Shown here: positions 39,455 through 48,851 of the stretch, in pieces
Position numbering within the stretch: the first letter of the stretch is position 1
Layout: the number at the start of each line of letters is the position of its first letter
DNA from: Bimastos eiseni
Lineage: Eukaryota > Annelida > Clitellata > Crassiclitellata > Lumbricidae
Direction of reading: 5' to 3'
DNA length: 64,000 nt
Assembly: GCA_959347315.1 (NCBI GenBank)
Contig: OY365822.1
Coordinates: 10,938,996-11,002,995 of the forward strand
Made by a program: the position numbers and the translations under genes
The notes under the pieces: model-generated
Seen by the model: the letters and a program-made list of their open reading frames with translations, nothing else
Database searches by the model: none
Told to the model about the DNA's origin: nothing

Positions 39455-39517
39455 TATTCAATCACCTTATGCCTTATTCAATCACCTTATGCCTTATTCA
39501 ATCACCTTATGCCTTAT
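39455..39517 (+). repeat. 20-bp tandem triplication
   Basis: Three nearly identical copies of TTATTCAATCACCTTATGCC. Confidence 0.95.
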
Positions 39518-39601
39518 CCTACTGTCTGCCTGACCCTGACCTGGAAGCGATTTCAACACAGCTACCTATTGATCTTGCTTTGACTGAGCGACCGTGTGAA
39601 C

Positions 39602-39661
39602 GAGCCCAAAAACGAAGTCACGACGACCAGCTTGGTCGCCCTGAGTTCGTTTTTGGGACTC
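39602..39661. repeat. 60-bp foldback (imperfect palindrome)
   Basis: Left arm GAGCCCAAAAACGAA and right arm TTCGTTTTTGGGACTC pair around an inner palindrome CGACCAGCTTGGTCG. Nearly the whole 60 bp can fold on itself. Confidence 0.75.
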
Positions 39662-40390
39662 TATATTTCTCGTGGTCACTGTAACGTAGTGACTTCTATG
39701 GCGGCAAGTCTTGAAAAACGGTAAACGAACCACGTTTCAAGGCAAAAAATTTATTAATTGACTAATAACAAATAATATTGAAAGCTATATATAAAGTTAT
39801 AAACCTGCTAAATTGTTGTCGATAATGCTAAGGAAAAGTGAAAACTGCCCAACACGGAACAAACGGGATGCCATTGATAACAGTCCGTGACAATAGTGCC
39901 AATCATAAGCCTGGGAAAAAGAGGAGGGTATCGTCAACTGCCATAGCTGATTTATTTTTTAGGAGAATTTACATGACACCCATTCAAGAACATCTACTCA
40001 GCAGCGATAAAAGACGTCCCCCCAACCTTGAGCGTACACTTAAACAGCGAGTGGTAGGTGGTTGGAGTAAGTTGGGGCAGATCGCGAGATTCAGGTGCAG
40101 TACACGAAGAAGTGCTGCGTCAAATCAGTGGGACGGAGTGATTAAGCAAGTGTGTGCGCGCGTGTTAAGCTGTGTAGCCTGTATATACGAATCCATGAAA
40201 CTTGATACAGCGTCTTTTCAAAAACTCTACTCAGAGTCAGAGGCGTTTTCTGTGCTAGCCTATATGATGTTAAACGCCATTTCAATGGGTGTTAAAACAG
40301 TTCGTAGCAGTGCACAGTAAGCTAAAAAAGAGTCATCAGTGGTGGGCTCGCACATAAGCGTGAAACCATCCAACGAATTTCCGTCAAATA
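39662..40390. other. Non-coding flank of the mariner element
   Basis: A 160-codon + strand frame (39,838-40,320, opening with GTG) was inspected and no family was recognised. A partial 'gctgcgtcaaatcag' word at 40,118 resembles the SINE-like core. I do not call a gene. Confidence 0.4.
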
Positions 40391-40392
40391 TA

Positions 40393-40418
40393 CACGGTGA
40401 TTCATTAAAAAACGTACC
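40393..40418. repeat. Left terminal inverted repeat of the mariner-type element
   Basis: 26 bp, identical to the reverse complement of 41,749-41,774. Confidence 0.95.
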
Positions 40419-40511
40419 CCTAGATATTTAATTGTAACTCCGTCAAATATCGGTTTATGTCAAAAAAATTTTAAGTGAACATAGAGGAATCAGTTCTGAA
40501 TAGGAAGAAAG

Positions 40512-41606
40512 TTACAGTTTATGTTCAAATTGACCCCCTCGGGCAGTAACACACGCGCGAAGACGCCTACGCCACTGCCTGACTGACTCATCAATGATGC
40601 GCTGATCCATTTCATCCCATACCTCCACAATTCGGTGACGCAACTCGTCGACATCATGTATTCGATTTCTGTAGACTTTTTCCTGCATGACGCTCCATAT
40701 CTTATAGTCCACTGGATTCAAATCAGGGCTATTAGGTGGCCAGTAATTAGGCGGGATGAAATCAGGTGTTTCAGTTTCGAGTAACGCAACGGTCTCCCGA
40801 GCTCTGTGCGCAGGAGCGCTATCCTGCTGGAAGATGAAATACTCCGTTATCTCACGAATGTCAGGCAAGAGACCCTGCATTAGTAGAACATCTCTGTAAT
40901 ATTGTCCATTAATCTTAACACCTGGTTCGATGAAATGGATGTTCGTACGACCGAGTGCAGATACCCCGACAGATACCATAAGGGACTTGCTGAAAGTTGG
41001 TCGAGTCCGCAAAAGACGATTTGCTGGAACATCTCTCTTCCTTGTACCGGCTGAGACATAAATACGATCATTCTGACTGTTACTGGGTGCTGCCACAGTA
41101 AACAATTTCTCATCAGTAAACCAAATGAAATTCACTAAGCTTGCAGGATACAACCTCAGTAGCTGACGGGAACGTGTCAATCTTGCTTGCTTGTTGGCTG
41201 CTGTGAGTTCTTGAGCGTGTCGTTTCTTTAAACATCGCAAATGTAAATCATTCTTGACAATTCTCCAAACTGATGTCTGACTGATTCCTATTTCTCGAGC
41301 AATTTGTCTCTGTGTGCGATGCGTTTGCGGCATATCTTCCTGGCTGAGCACCAGCGATTCAACCTTTTCAGCATTGTCGGTTGTTGCTGCCGTACGCGGG
41401 CGGCCGCTGCCTGGTCGACGATGGAAAGACCCAGTTTTGTCGATCTTTGAAAGTAACGCATTTAATCCACCAAGAGTCCACTCTTTATCAGGAAATTTCT
41501 TTAGAAAACGTTTTGCACTGTACTTTTTATTCTTTCGTAAGAATGTAACAAATTGTTTATCCTCTTCGGTAAACACCATTTTTTCGCGATATTTTCGTGA
41601 CGTCAT
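40512..41606 (-). CDS. Mariner-type transposase, DD37D
   Basis: Cut-and-paste transposase of the IS630-Tc1-mariner superfamily. It binds the element ends and catalyses excision and TA-targeted insertion in the nucleus. The ATG at 41,606 gives 364 residues; the frame reaches further up only with TTG, and a second ATG at 41,579 is possible. An N-terminal double helix-turn-helix region spans about residues 10-130, with a GRPR motif at 68-71 between the helices. The catalytic triad is visible: D165 in FTDEKLF, D262 in FQQDSAPAH and D300 in SPDLNPVDY. The 37 residues between the second and third Asp define the DD37D spacing known from maT-like groups. Length and motifs are complete, with no frameshift. 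Codon use and position show it belongs to the transposon, not to a host gene. Confidence 0.95.
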   Translation of the reverse strand: MTSRKYREKMVFTEEDKQFVTFLRKNKKYSAKRFLKKFPDKEWTLGGLNALLSKIDKTGSFHRRPGSGRPRTAATTDNAEKVESLVLSQEDMPQTHRTQRQIAREIGISQTSVWRIVKNDLHLRCLKKRHAQELTAANKQARLTRSRQLLRLYPASLVNFIWFTDEKLFTVAAPSNSQNDRIYVSAGTRKRDVPANRLLRTRPTFSKSLMVSVGVSALGRTNIHFIEPGVKINGQYYRDVLLMQGLLPDIREITEYFIFQQDSAPAHRARETVALLETETPDFIPPNYWPPNSPDLNPVDYKIWSVMQEKVYRNRIHDVDELRHRIVEVWDEMDQRIIDESVRQWRRRLRACVTARGGQFEHKL

Positions 41607-41748
41607 TAGTTTCGTCAATCGCGTTACGTCATTTTAGCTTGGTGTGTCAAATGATTTATGTAGCACTTGAATAGAATATCAAGCATCATTATTCTGAAAT
41701 TTCATTAAAATTAATGGTCATTTACCTGAGTTATGCTAACCTATGTAA

Positions 41749-41774
41749 GGTACGTTTTTTAATGAATCACCGTG
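41749..41774. repeat. Right terminal inverted repeat of the mariner-type element
   Basis: 26 bp, perfect inverted copy of 40,393-40,418, followed by TA. Confidence 0.95.
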
Positions 41775-41776
41775 TA

Positions 41777-42179
41777 ATATAATATCGTTCAACTGAAGCC
41801 AATGGTTGTAACTATATAGCTGCCTATTTTTAGAGCGATTTTCGACCTGCTCATAACTGAGGCGAAAAAACAATTAAACATTGCACAGAATGCTGGTAAC
41901 ACACGGTCACATACGCAGACATACACGCGTACGTGCGAAGGTACATTATGCGCTTCATATGTACATCATTATACGCATGTACTGACTATTTATACTGTAC
42001 GGCCATATTGCTTTGGTTTAGTGAGGTCTCGGAGGGTGCTCGCCCCTTCTAATCGTTGCTCGAGTGTCTGACGTAACGACACCGATGAGAAATGAGTTAG
42101 ATGACGGATGGGTGGATGACGACGGGTGGATGGATGACGGGGATGGAGGGGGCTGAATGGTTCCCGGCGCCGGATCTCA
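41777..42179. other. Non-coding stretch
   Basis: No gene. It ends in short 'gatgacgacgggtgga' repeats near 42,100-42,150. Confidence 0.5.
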
Positions 42180-42605
42180 GATGATGGCGTTGACAGAGAA
42201 AGAGAGTGTGAGAGAGAGACAGACAGACAGAGACATAGCGACAGAGACAAAAAGAGAGAGACAGAGACAGAGGCAGAGACAGAGAGAGAGAGAGAAGAGA
42301 AAGAGACTGAAGAAGGCAAACGTAGGATGGGAAATGCAGAGTGAGAGAGAGTGATAGACAGACAGATAGACAGACAGACAGACAGACAGAGCAGAGAGCA
42401 GAGAGCGCAGAGAAAAACAGAGAGAGAGACAAAGACAGAGGCAGAGAGAGATACAGGGAGAGCAGATGGAGGCAAGGACAGAGACAGAGACAGACAGAGA
42501 TGCAGAAACAGAGAGATACAGAGAGAGCAGAGGGAGGCAAAGACATAGACAGATACACAAACAGACAGAGACGGACAGAGATAAAGGTACTGGTAGAAAG
42601 CTAGA
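42180..42605. repeat. (GACA)n/(GAGA)n purine-rich microsatellite block
   Basis: About 425 bp of GACA, GAGA and GGCA units, TCTG on the minus strand. An internal duplication of roughly 75-90 bp is visible around 'atacagagagagcagaggga' type units. Several long artefact frames arise on both strands. Confidence 0.95.
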
Positions 42606-43429
42606 GAGCAGACGCATCGTTTCTGTCTGAGGAGTGGCTACGATGCCTCGATGTGCAGACGAGGAATCCAACGTTGTTGCTGTGGCTGTAGTATACGGTC
42701 GATCGATCGATCGATTGGTTATTATGTGCGAGTTCGACTCTGCTATAGATTCCATTCGATCGATAAGTCGGTCGGGTTCCTCATATCCATGCTCTTCTCC
42801 AGCCTTCTCTTCTTCTCCTCTGTGCATTTTTCTCTTCGCCAACCTTCTCCTCTCCTCTCCTATGCTTTAATCTCCGCTCAAAAATCCTCCCCTATTTGAT
42901 ATATTCTCCTATACTCTCCTCTGCATGCTCTCCTCTCGTGTATAATACGGGTCTGGTGGGCGACATTGATTGGTTCTTGCGTACAACTCTAGGAGTATAT
43001 GAATAATAATTCTACCATCAGTATGTTCTCCACAATGTGCTTTCTGCAATATGTTCAACTCAATATGCTCACCTAAATACAATCTCCTCAATATGCGCTC
43101 CTCAGCTGACCTGGCCTGGCCTGGCCTTAATATATCATCCTCCTTCTCTCATCTCCGTGTGCGTCTCCTGTATGCATGCATCTGACTTTCTGACCATGCC
43201 CAGTGATTCGTAAATCGCTCTCTTTCCTCTCTCAATTCTCCTCCCTCTTCTTCTCCTACTCCTCCTCTTCCTCGTCCGCTTAGAAGGTCCTTGGTTCGCA
43301 CAAAAGGTCACTTAAGAACGGATGAGTCATCAGGTCATCAGACGGAAAATGTTGACGCAAGATGTCATCCACTTCACTTGAAAATACCTACAAAAATCAA
43401 AAAATCTATTTCAAACAACACTCACCACA
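42606..43429. other. Non-coding, pyrimidine-rich stretch
   Basis: CT-rich sequence ('ctcctctcctct' type) with a short (CGAT)n run at 42,700-42,716. No gene recognised. Confidence 0.5.
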
Positions 43430-43590
43430 TGCTAGATGATGATGCGGATGATAATAACAATAATAATGATGATGATGACGATAATAATAGCGCCTTACAA
43501 ACCGCTTCTCAGTAACCAAGCTAACGCAACAGCTATGATGCTGGTGATGATGATAATGATGATAATAATAATTGTTATTATTATTATTTT
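43430..43590. repeat. (GAT/AAT)n microsatellites
   Basis: GAT/AAT trinucleotide runs at 43,434-43,490 and 43,540-43,590, ending in a (TTA)n/T run directly abutting the small repeat at 43,587. Confidence 0.9.
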
Positions 43591-43685
43591 TAACCCCGAG
43601 GTGCATAGGACCCCTCAGAGACTAGAACATTACTTAAGAAAGATATTAACACATCTGGAACGGCCCCTATTCATTGTCGACGTCC
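43587..43685 (+). repeat. Microsatellite-associated small repeat, copy 2
   Basis: 'TTTTTAACCCCGAGGTGCAT', then 'cccctcagag', then 'acatctggaacgg'. The same blocks in the same order and spacing occur on the minus strand at 61,150-61,265. Confidence 0.6.
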
Positions 43686-43789
43686 ATTGTGCAGAGAGCG
43701 TCTCTGATTAGTTATTCTATGCAATAGGGTCTCCTCTATTCTGCACCGGGTTTTTCTCTGCCCGCGGACTTCTGGTGGTTCCCCGCATG

Positions 43790-44025
43790 TGCTGTGCCAC
43801 GGCCCAATCCAAAGCTTCGCCAACGTGGGTCCCACCAGCTGGAACAGCCTCTCTTTCCTCTCCTGGTGGAGCCGCTCTCTCTTCCTCCCTCTGCAAGTTG
43901 CAAGCTGCATTCCGGAGGAACCTGAAGGCTTTCCTGTTCTCCGTTTAGCTATGTGTTAGGTAGTGAGCGCATTTGAAATCGAGTGGCACTATATAAGTGC
44001 TCCATTACATTTACATAATAAAGGC
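43790..44025 (+). pseudogene. 3' end of a CR1/L2-like LINE, frameshifted
   Basis: One frame reads SFANVGPTSWNSL and, after a frameshift, another reads LQAAFRRNLKAFLFSV then stop. These match the GPxxWNxLP and FKRNLKxFLF motifs that end jockey/CR1/L2 reverse transcriptases, as in the LINE at 26,937. A short 3' region with 'gtggcactatataagtgctc' follows. Only this end is present and it is broken. Confidence 0.6.
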
Positions 44026-44150
44026 AGAATTCTTTCGGATACGGTTATTACAAACAATGTTCCTCTAAGCAGTTCGCATGAGCGCGCGCACACGGGCCGT
44101 AGAGCCAGGACATACAGGAATTTAATGTGTGAATACAAACTTCACGGTAC

Positions 44151-44284
44151 ATGACGTTTTGGCACAGGACGTTTTGGCACATGACGTTTTGGCACAGGAC
44201 GTTTTGGCACAGGACGTTTTGGCACATGACGTTTTGGCACAGGACGTTTTGGCACAGGACGTTTTGGCGCAGGACGTTTTGGCA
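44151..44284 (+). repeat. 15-bp minisatellite in the left foldback arm
   Basis: Nine units of 'gacgttttggcacag', alternating between ATGACG and AGGACG variants. Two inverted units lie at 44,765-44,793. Confidence 0.95.
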
Positions 44285-44425
44285 AAGATCTCTGATACAA
44301 TAATATTGTATATTATGTATTATATAAATATATTATATGGCAATCTACACTTTAGTGTCGTAAATAATTCCACATGGCAAATCAGGTTAAGTCTCGGGAG
44401 CGTCGGAAGTAGAACAGGCATCGGT

Positions 44426-44620
44426 GAAAAGAATCATGTTTAACTAGAAGCCGGATCAATGAAAAAGATACTGTTAAACTGGGAGCTGGATAGACAAAAA
44501 GAATCGTGTTCAAATGGAAGCTGGATTGATGAAAAGAACCATGCCCAAATGGAAGCTGGATTGATGAAAAATAATGCCCTTTAATTGGAAGGAAGATTGA
44601 TAAAAATAATTGTACTAAAA
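44426..44620 (+). repeat. 35-bp minisatellite in the foldback core
   Basis: About five and a half units of 35 bp ('gaaaagaaccatg', 'aaatggaagctggattgat'). An inverted partial unit at 44,645-44,680 links it to the other arm. Confidence 0.9.
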
Positions 44621-45065
44621 GGGTTCCACGATGAATCCTCATATCCATCCCGCTTCTATATGAGCATGATTCTTTTCATCATTCCAGTTCCCAGTAAAAC
44701 ATAATTATTATCATGGATCATGCTTCGTGTTACATTATATATTGTATCAGATATCTGCACCAAATCGTCCTGCGACAAAAACGTCCTGCACCGCAATTTT
44801 TCTATGAGAGCACCCAAATCGAGTCTCCTTACCGGTTGCGGCCTACTTTACTCCAGAAACATTTGTTTCTTGACTGATACATACCATACCCTTATTTATC
44901 CTTAGACGAGGGACTTTTCCTAGGTTATCTGAACTTATCACCATAGAATATAGATAATCTTAATCTGACTACCAACCCATTTAGCTCGGATCTGCGCGCA
45001 AAAGTGTGAACCATTTACAAAATGTTGCAAGCAGAAAATTTCTTGCGCACATCATCTAAACAGAG

Positions 45066-46736
45066 TTAGAGGGAAGATTGATTACGAACCCTGTCGTCTA
45101 GTCGACATGGAATCCATTCCTGACCAAATCCATCGTCGTCGTAATCATTGTCTTTTCCATGCGTCAAAGTCAGTTGCGTGGCATCGCAACAGTCATCAAA
45201 CAGGTGGTCGCCGCTCAACCCACCGCAGCCTCCCTCAACAGACCCCCTTCCATACGACACACCCTGCCTCCGCGAGGTCAGGCCCCCGGTGGCGACGTCA
45301 ACTCCTTCTACCCTGCTTGTGGTCTCTGACACCAGGGTCCTCTGGTTGCCACTCCCCACTGTCCTCCTCGGATCATACGATGCGGGGGTGGTGGATTCTC
45401 TCCCTCGGGCGTAGCTGTTCGTCTCCGTGAGTAGACCCTCAAGGACGGACTTGCCCTCGTGGGAGGAGCGGGCCCTCGATAAGGATGAAGACCTCCGGTG
45501 CAGCTGAGCCAATCCGTTGATCGCGAGCATTGCGTCGCTGCCTGCATTGGCCCGGAGGGGTTCTTTCGTCAGGAGGAAAGTCTCTAGAATGGTCGCCCTT
45601 GGAGAGGCGGTCCTTGACGCCGCAGACCTCGCAAGCCGAGGGACCTTCGTCGGCCGAGGACCGTAGGAGTGCGGAGAACTCGAGTAACGGTGATCATCCA
45701 GCTCGGAGAAACTCCGGCGACATCCGGTGGACGCTCGAGAACCGGAAGCGGTCGATGCACATCCGCTTCCGGTCACGTGTGGCCTGGTTCTGGCAGTCGT
45801 CGTCTGATGAGCGGGTGGGTGCGTTGATATGTGGGCTGTGCTTTTGATTGGGTCTGACGACGTGAGGGAGGTGCCTCCAATCCATCTCCCACCCGCTGCC
45901 TTACCTTGGTTACCGTTGCTATGTCTCTGGGAAGGACAATCGTCTGACATCCTGCCCATTGTGGCTGGTGAACTCACTTTCCGGTTGCCAGGCGACACCA
46001 GTTCGTCCGTTACAGATCTTTCGCTTGAACTGTTGCTTCTGGTCGGTCTTGATGAGTGTTCGAGTGGTAGTTGATCGTCGCTAGGAGCGCTGCAGTTGGC
46101 CATCTGGTGATGACGATTGGCGATAAGAGGATCGGATGACGCACACGAAACCCTTGCTTCCGTTCTTAGATCACGACCATTAGGGTAGAGGCTACGCGGT
46201 CGCTTAAGGAGCGCGGCGAGTAGGTTGCCATCGAGGTCTACGGATTCATCCGCGTTGGAGGAGTGCTCCGAGCAACCAGCAGAGTCTCCGAACCCCAGCT
46301 CCAGGCCCAGACAGGACAGTTCGTTGAGAAGGGGTCCGCGGAGGTCGGTCAGGTCGCCCGAAGGGCACGCTTCCCCGAGATCCATGCCCCCCGTGAAGAA
46401 CCCGCCATCCGACCCCAGTCCAATGCCGCAGTCGAAAAGGTCAAACACCAGCGGGAATTCGACGACCGAGGTCACGTGGTCAGGGCTCACCGGACACGAA
46501 CCGTCGTCAGATGTCGTCGGAGTCAGCAGACCGGAAGTGGGAGTCGACAGACCGGAAGTGCGACCGGAGGTGGAGATCCACAGACCGGAAGACGACGTCG
46601 ACAGACCCGAAGTCGGCGTCACAAGACCGGAAGTGGGGTGTCGATGAAACAGGAAGTTCAGTTCGTCCTCCGATGAACCATATCCGCTTGAGGGTCTGGG
46701 GGAGCTGAGCTGCGCCAGTAGGTTTGTCGTCATCAT
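45066..46736 (-). CDS. Ser/Thr-rich protein with two LxxLL motifs, probable nuclear regulator
   Basis: A 556-codon frame starts at the first in-frame ATG (46,736, doubled ATGATG). The frame upstream opens only with GTG and meets a stop just below a splice acceptor. I do not recognise the family. The protein is low in hydrophobic segments and rich in Ser, Thr, Gly and Asp. Residues 35-74 are degenerate TSGL/TPTSGL repeats. Acidic-hydrophobic stretches follow (FPLVFDLFD near 94). Two LxxLL-type motifs are visible, LAALL at 173-177 and LEGLL at 432-436, the nuclear-receptor-box pattern of coactivators. A basic patch (RPTKVPRLARS) lies at 361-371 and the C-terminus is acidic (DNDYDDDGF). GC content is well above the surroundings. 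A transcriptional coregulator is an inference from motifs only; a disordered protein of another kind is possible. Confidence 0.65.
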   Translation of the reverse strand: MMTTNLLAQLSSPRPSSGYGSSEDELNFLFHRHPTSGLVTPTSGLSTSSSGLWISTSGRTSGLSTPTSGLLTPTTSDDGSCPVSPDHVTSVVEFPLVFDLFDCGIGLGSDGGFFTGGMDLGEACPSGDLTDLRGPLLNELSCLGLELGFGDSAGCSEHSSNADESVDLDGNLLAALLKRPRSLYPNGRDLRTEARVSCASSDPLIANRHHQMANCSAPSDDQLPLEHSSRPTRSNSSSERSVTDELVSPGNRKVSSPATMGRMSDDCPSQRHSNGNQGKAAGGRWIGGTSLTSSDPIKSTAHISTHPPAHQTTTARTRPHVTGSGCASTASGSRASTGCRRSFSELDDHRYSSSPHSYGPRPTKVPRLARSAASRTASPRATILETFLLTKEPLRANAGSDAMLAINGLAQLHRRSSSLSRARSSHEGKSVLEGLLTETNSYARGRESTTPASYDPRRTVGSGNQRTLVSETTSRVEGVDVATGGLTSRRQGVSYGRGSVEGGCGGLSGDHLFDDCCDATQLTLTHGKDNDYDDDGFGQEWIPCRLDDRVRNQSSL

Positions 46737-46854
46737 CACCACCAGAGCGATCGTCACGCAGTTCGACCTCTGTCGATGCAGCGTTGGTCTGATCACGTCA
46801 GGCCTTTCGGTCACTGAATGACGACCAACGGATTCCTCGACGAATCAACCAATC
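46737..46854 (-). promoter_or_regulatory. 5' untranslated exon part and splice acceptor of the Ser/Thr-rich gene
   Basis: On the minus strand, GCTTCCCTTTTCAG ends near 46,855, a good 3' splice site (pyrimidine tract plus CAG). All three frames between it and 46,736 are closed, so translation must start inside this exon. At least one non-coding exon should lie to the right, possibly in the CpG-bearing DNA at 47,440-47,620 (inference). Confidence 0.5.
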
Positions 46855-46954
46855 TGAAAAGGGAAGCAAAGCCAACCAAGTACTGAAATCAACCACTGAA
46901 ATTACTGTTCTCCACACCAGCGGTTTAGTTTTAGTTTTTTTTAATTTATTTTAT

Positions 46955-47035
46955 TTAACGATTCTGTAAATGGCTGCGCTTTGACAGCCATGATACTACT
47001 GTCATAATAAACGGAATACAATACAATACAATACA
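46955..47035 (+). repeat. SINE-like 3' end with (ATACA)n tail
   Basis: 'gattctgtaaatggctgcgc' followed by 'cataataaacgg' and a pentanucleotide tail (AATAC)n. Similar pentanucleotide tails end the elements at 35,793 and 49,170. Confidence 0.5.
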
Positions 47036-47055
47036 AAAGTTGTACCCGCAAAAAA

Positions 47056-47764
47056 AAAACTTATTTGTGTGAGTACGTACCTCCAACAGAAAAAATAGGA
47101 TAAATTAACAAGAAGAAATTTATTTAATAATATTTAGTATGCTACTGGTATAGAATAACTATAGTATGCATAAACTGGCTTAACTCTAGGGGTACGCATG
47201 CCACCGGTTGAAAACCGCTTCTCTAGGGTATAGTCTGGAGTCTAGACTATACCTTAGAGTCGAAATTCACTTTATTCTATTGATTGAAGTCGGATTTTTG
47301 AAATTCTGCCTTAGGTTTGAATGAAGGCAATAGTTCCCGTGCTTCCCATAATTATAACAGGATGAAACCTTTGGCGCTTGGTCGAAGCGACATAAATTCC
47401 AATCCATACGACATAAGAGGATCAGAGGCCAGTCGCAGCAGCAGAGGCCGCGTCAAATTGGAATTGCAGACGAACCTTGACCTTCGACCTACCGTTGATC
47501 GAAAGCGCACGCACGTACGCGCACACCTATCGAGATCAATACGAAGGCTCTGACGTATCCCTCCGATACAGTCGGGACGCTGGTGTATGGCTGAGAGGGG
47601 AGGTGAACGTCGACGAAGAGGGGTGGAGTGGAAGAGTGTAATGGATGGAAGGAAGATGGAGATGAGAGGGAGAGGGATGGTGGAGAGTCACGTGATCTGT
47701 CAGAGGTCAAACGAGCACGGATTCTATTCGCGTCGACGTTCAAGTGTTGTGTTGTCTGCATGAC
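47056..47764. other. Non-coding stretch with a 27-bp hairpin
   Basis: Perfect 10-bp arms GGTATAGTCT (47,227-47,236) and AGACTATACC (47,244-47,253) with a 7-base loop. CpG-bearing sequence lies at 47,440-47,620. No coding exon recognised. Confidence 0.5.
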
Positions 47765-47832
47765 CGTCTCCCTTGCTGTCTCTGTATCTGTCTGTGTACA
47801 TGTGTGTCTGTGTATGTCTGTCTGCTTGTCTA

Positions 47833-47863
<31 letters not shown>

Positions 47864-48060
47864 ATCTATCTGTCTGTATCCTTCTGTGTCGGTCTTGACT
47901 CCTAATGCGTCTTTTATGTCTATGACATTAGCTGAGAATGATGTTCTCTGTCATTGTCTCTACATGTCTGTCTTTCTCTATCTGTATGTCTGCCCGTTTG
48001 TATGTCTCTATATGTCTGTATGTTTCTAGCTGTCTGTCTGTCTGCCTGTGCCAGGATAGA
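47765..48060. repeat. (TCTG)n microsatellite block
   Basis: TCTG/TATG tetranucleotides in two runs split by about 80 bp of non-repetitive sequence near 47,890-47,960. Confidence 0.9.
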
Positions 48061-48094
48061 TCATATATATTTACACTAGTCTCAGCTTTCATCC

Positions 48095-48240
48095 CCTTCC
48101 TCTCCCTCCCTCTCCCTCCCTCTCCCTCCCTCTCCCTCCCTCTCCCTCCCTCTTCTTCCCTCTCCCTCCCTCTCCTTCCCTCTCCCTCCCTCTCCCTCCC
48201 TCTCCCTCCCTATCCCTTCCTCTCCCTCCCTCTCCCTAGT
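48095..48240. repeat. (CTCCCT)n polypyrimidine microsatellite
   Basis: About 24 hexanucleotide units of CTCCCT with a few variants. A long pure pyrimidine tract that could adopt triplex (H-DNA) structure. Confidence 0.95.
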
Positions 48241-48339
48241 TTACACTTCACTCTCCCTCTTTGCTCTAAATCAGCCTAACACACTCACACACAAGCACAT
48301 TCCGACGCAACCCAAACGTAGTCGCCAAACACAAAACAA

Positions 48340-48850
48340 TTGCATTTGTATAGCGCCCGACATTCCTAGATGTAGCACGGAGATCAATAGCAATTCCAAG
48401 CAGTTCCAGCGCCGCTCACGTTTCTGCGATTCCTTGCGAGAAGAAGGCGCTTCATTTTCCCGCCAGCGCACGAGACGCAATCTGTCGACACCGCTACGTG
48501 ACATCAATTTATTACCGATCAATCCGCGATCTAGGGCCTACGTTTCGACGGGCATTTATACACGCGAAATCCGTGTATTCTTGGAGCGCGAAGATCGGAC
48601 TTCCACGATCCCCGGAATTCGTTCAGTTGGCCACGTAGTAATCAATGCGCTGATTGACGGACGAAAAAGACCAGCAGTTGCCTGCGTGGACTGGTTCCCT
48701 TGCGTGCGTGCGTGTCTGTTCGAGGGCTGGCCCAGAACGGCCTGGAGACCGTGGTGTAGAATCGGGTCCAGAGCGATACTTCGTTCCTAAGCACATGCGA
48801 TGGTGTTATTTGTATGTTACCTTAGTTACCTAATTCAAACTAGGGATGTA
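48340..48850. other. Non-coding stretch with a 'tatagcgcc' repeat fragment
   Basis: 'gcatttgtatagcgcccgac' at 48,344 is related to fragments at 35,070, 48,858 and 50,748. A 118-codon + frame (48,434-48,790) has no recognisable motif. The inverted words ACACGCGAAAT and CCGTGT lie near 48,560. Confidence 0.4.
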
Positions 48851-48851
48851 T

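Larger units (their letters stand above)
40393..41774 (-). mobile_element. Complete Tc1/mariner-type transposon
   Basis: A 1,382-bp element bounded by perfect 26-bp terminal inverted repeats starting CACGGTGATTCATTAAAA. It is flanked by TA on both sides (40,391-40,392 and 41,775-41,776), the expected target duplication of this superfamily. It holds one intact transposase gene on the minus strand, with 168 bp before and 119 bp after. The perfect repeats and unbroken gene suggest a young, possibly active copy. Confidence 0.95.
44145..44793. mobile_element. Foldback element with minisatellite-bearing arms
   Basis: The two ends are inverted copies. Left: CGGTACATGACG, then GCAGGACGTTTTGGC..., then TCTGATACAATA. 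Right, read on the minus strand: CGGTGCAGGACG, then GCAGGACGATTTGG..., then TCTGATACAATA. Further in, GAAAAGAATCATG (44,427) pairs with CATGATTCTTTTC (44,665). The left arm holds nine 15-bp units where the right arm holds two, so the arms have grown unequally. No coding capacity. The bases just outside could be a CA dinucleotide duplication, but this is ambiguous. Confidence 0.75.

Noticed and set aside
39698..39720. ATGGCGGCAAGTCTTGAAAAACG followed by GTAAAC, possible tiny first exon (MAASLEKR)
   Set aside because: Only 23 bases, an in-frame stop follows at once, and no partner exon was seen.
39838..40320. 160-codon + frame beside the mariner element
   Set aside because: It opens with GTG and no family was recognised. 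It contains a SINE-like word, so support is too weak for a gene.
41990..42842. Long Ser/Leu/Cys-rich frames on the minus strand
   Set aside because: Translations of the (GACA)n/(GAGA)n block in several frames at once.
45107..46708. Several + strand frames (up to 140 codons) opposite the Ser/Thr-rich gene
   Set aside because: Antisense shadows of a GC-rich coding frame. The minus frame is far longer and has the splice acceptor.
48434..48790. 118-codon + frame
   Set aside because: No recognisable motif; overlaps a repeat-like fragment and competing minus frames.
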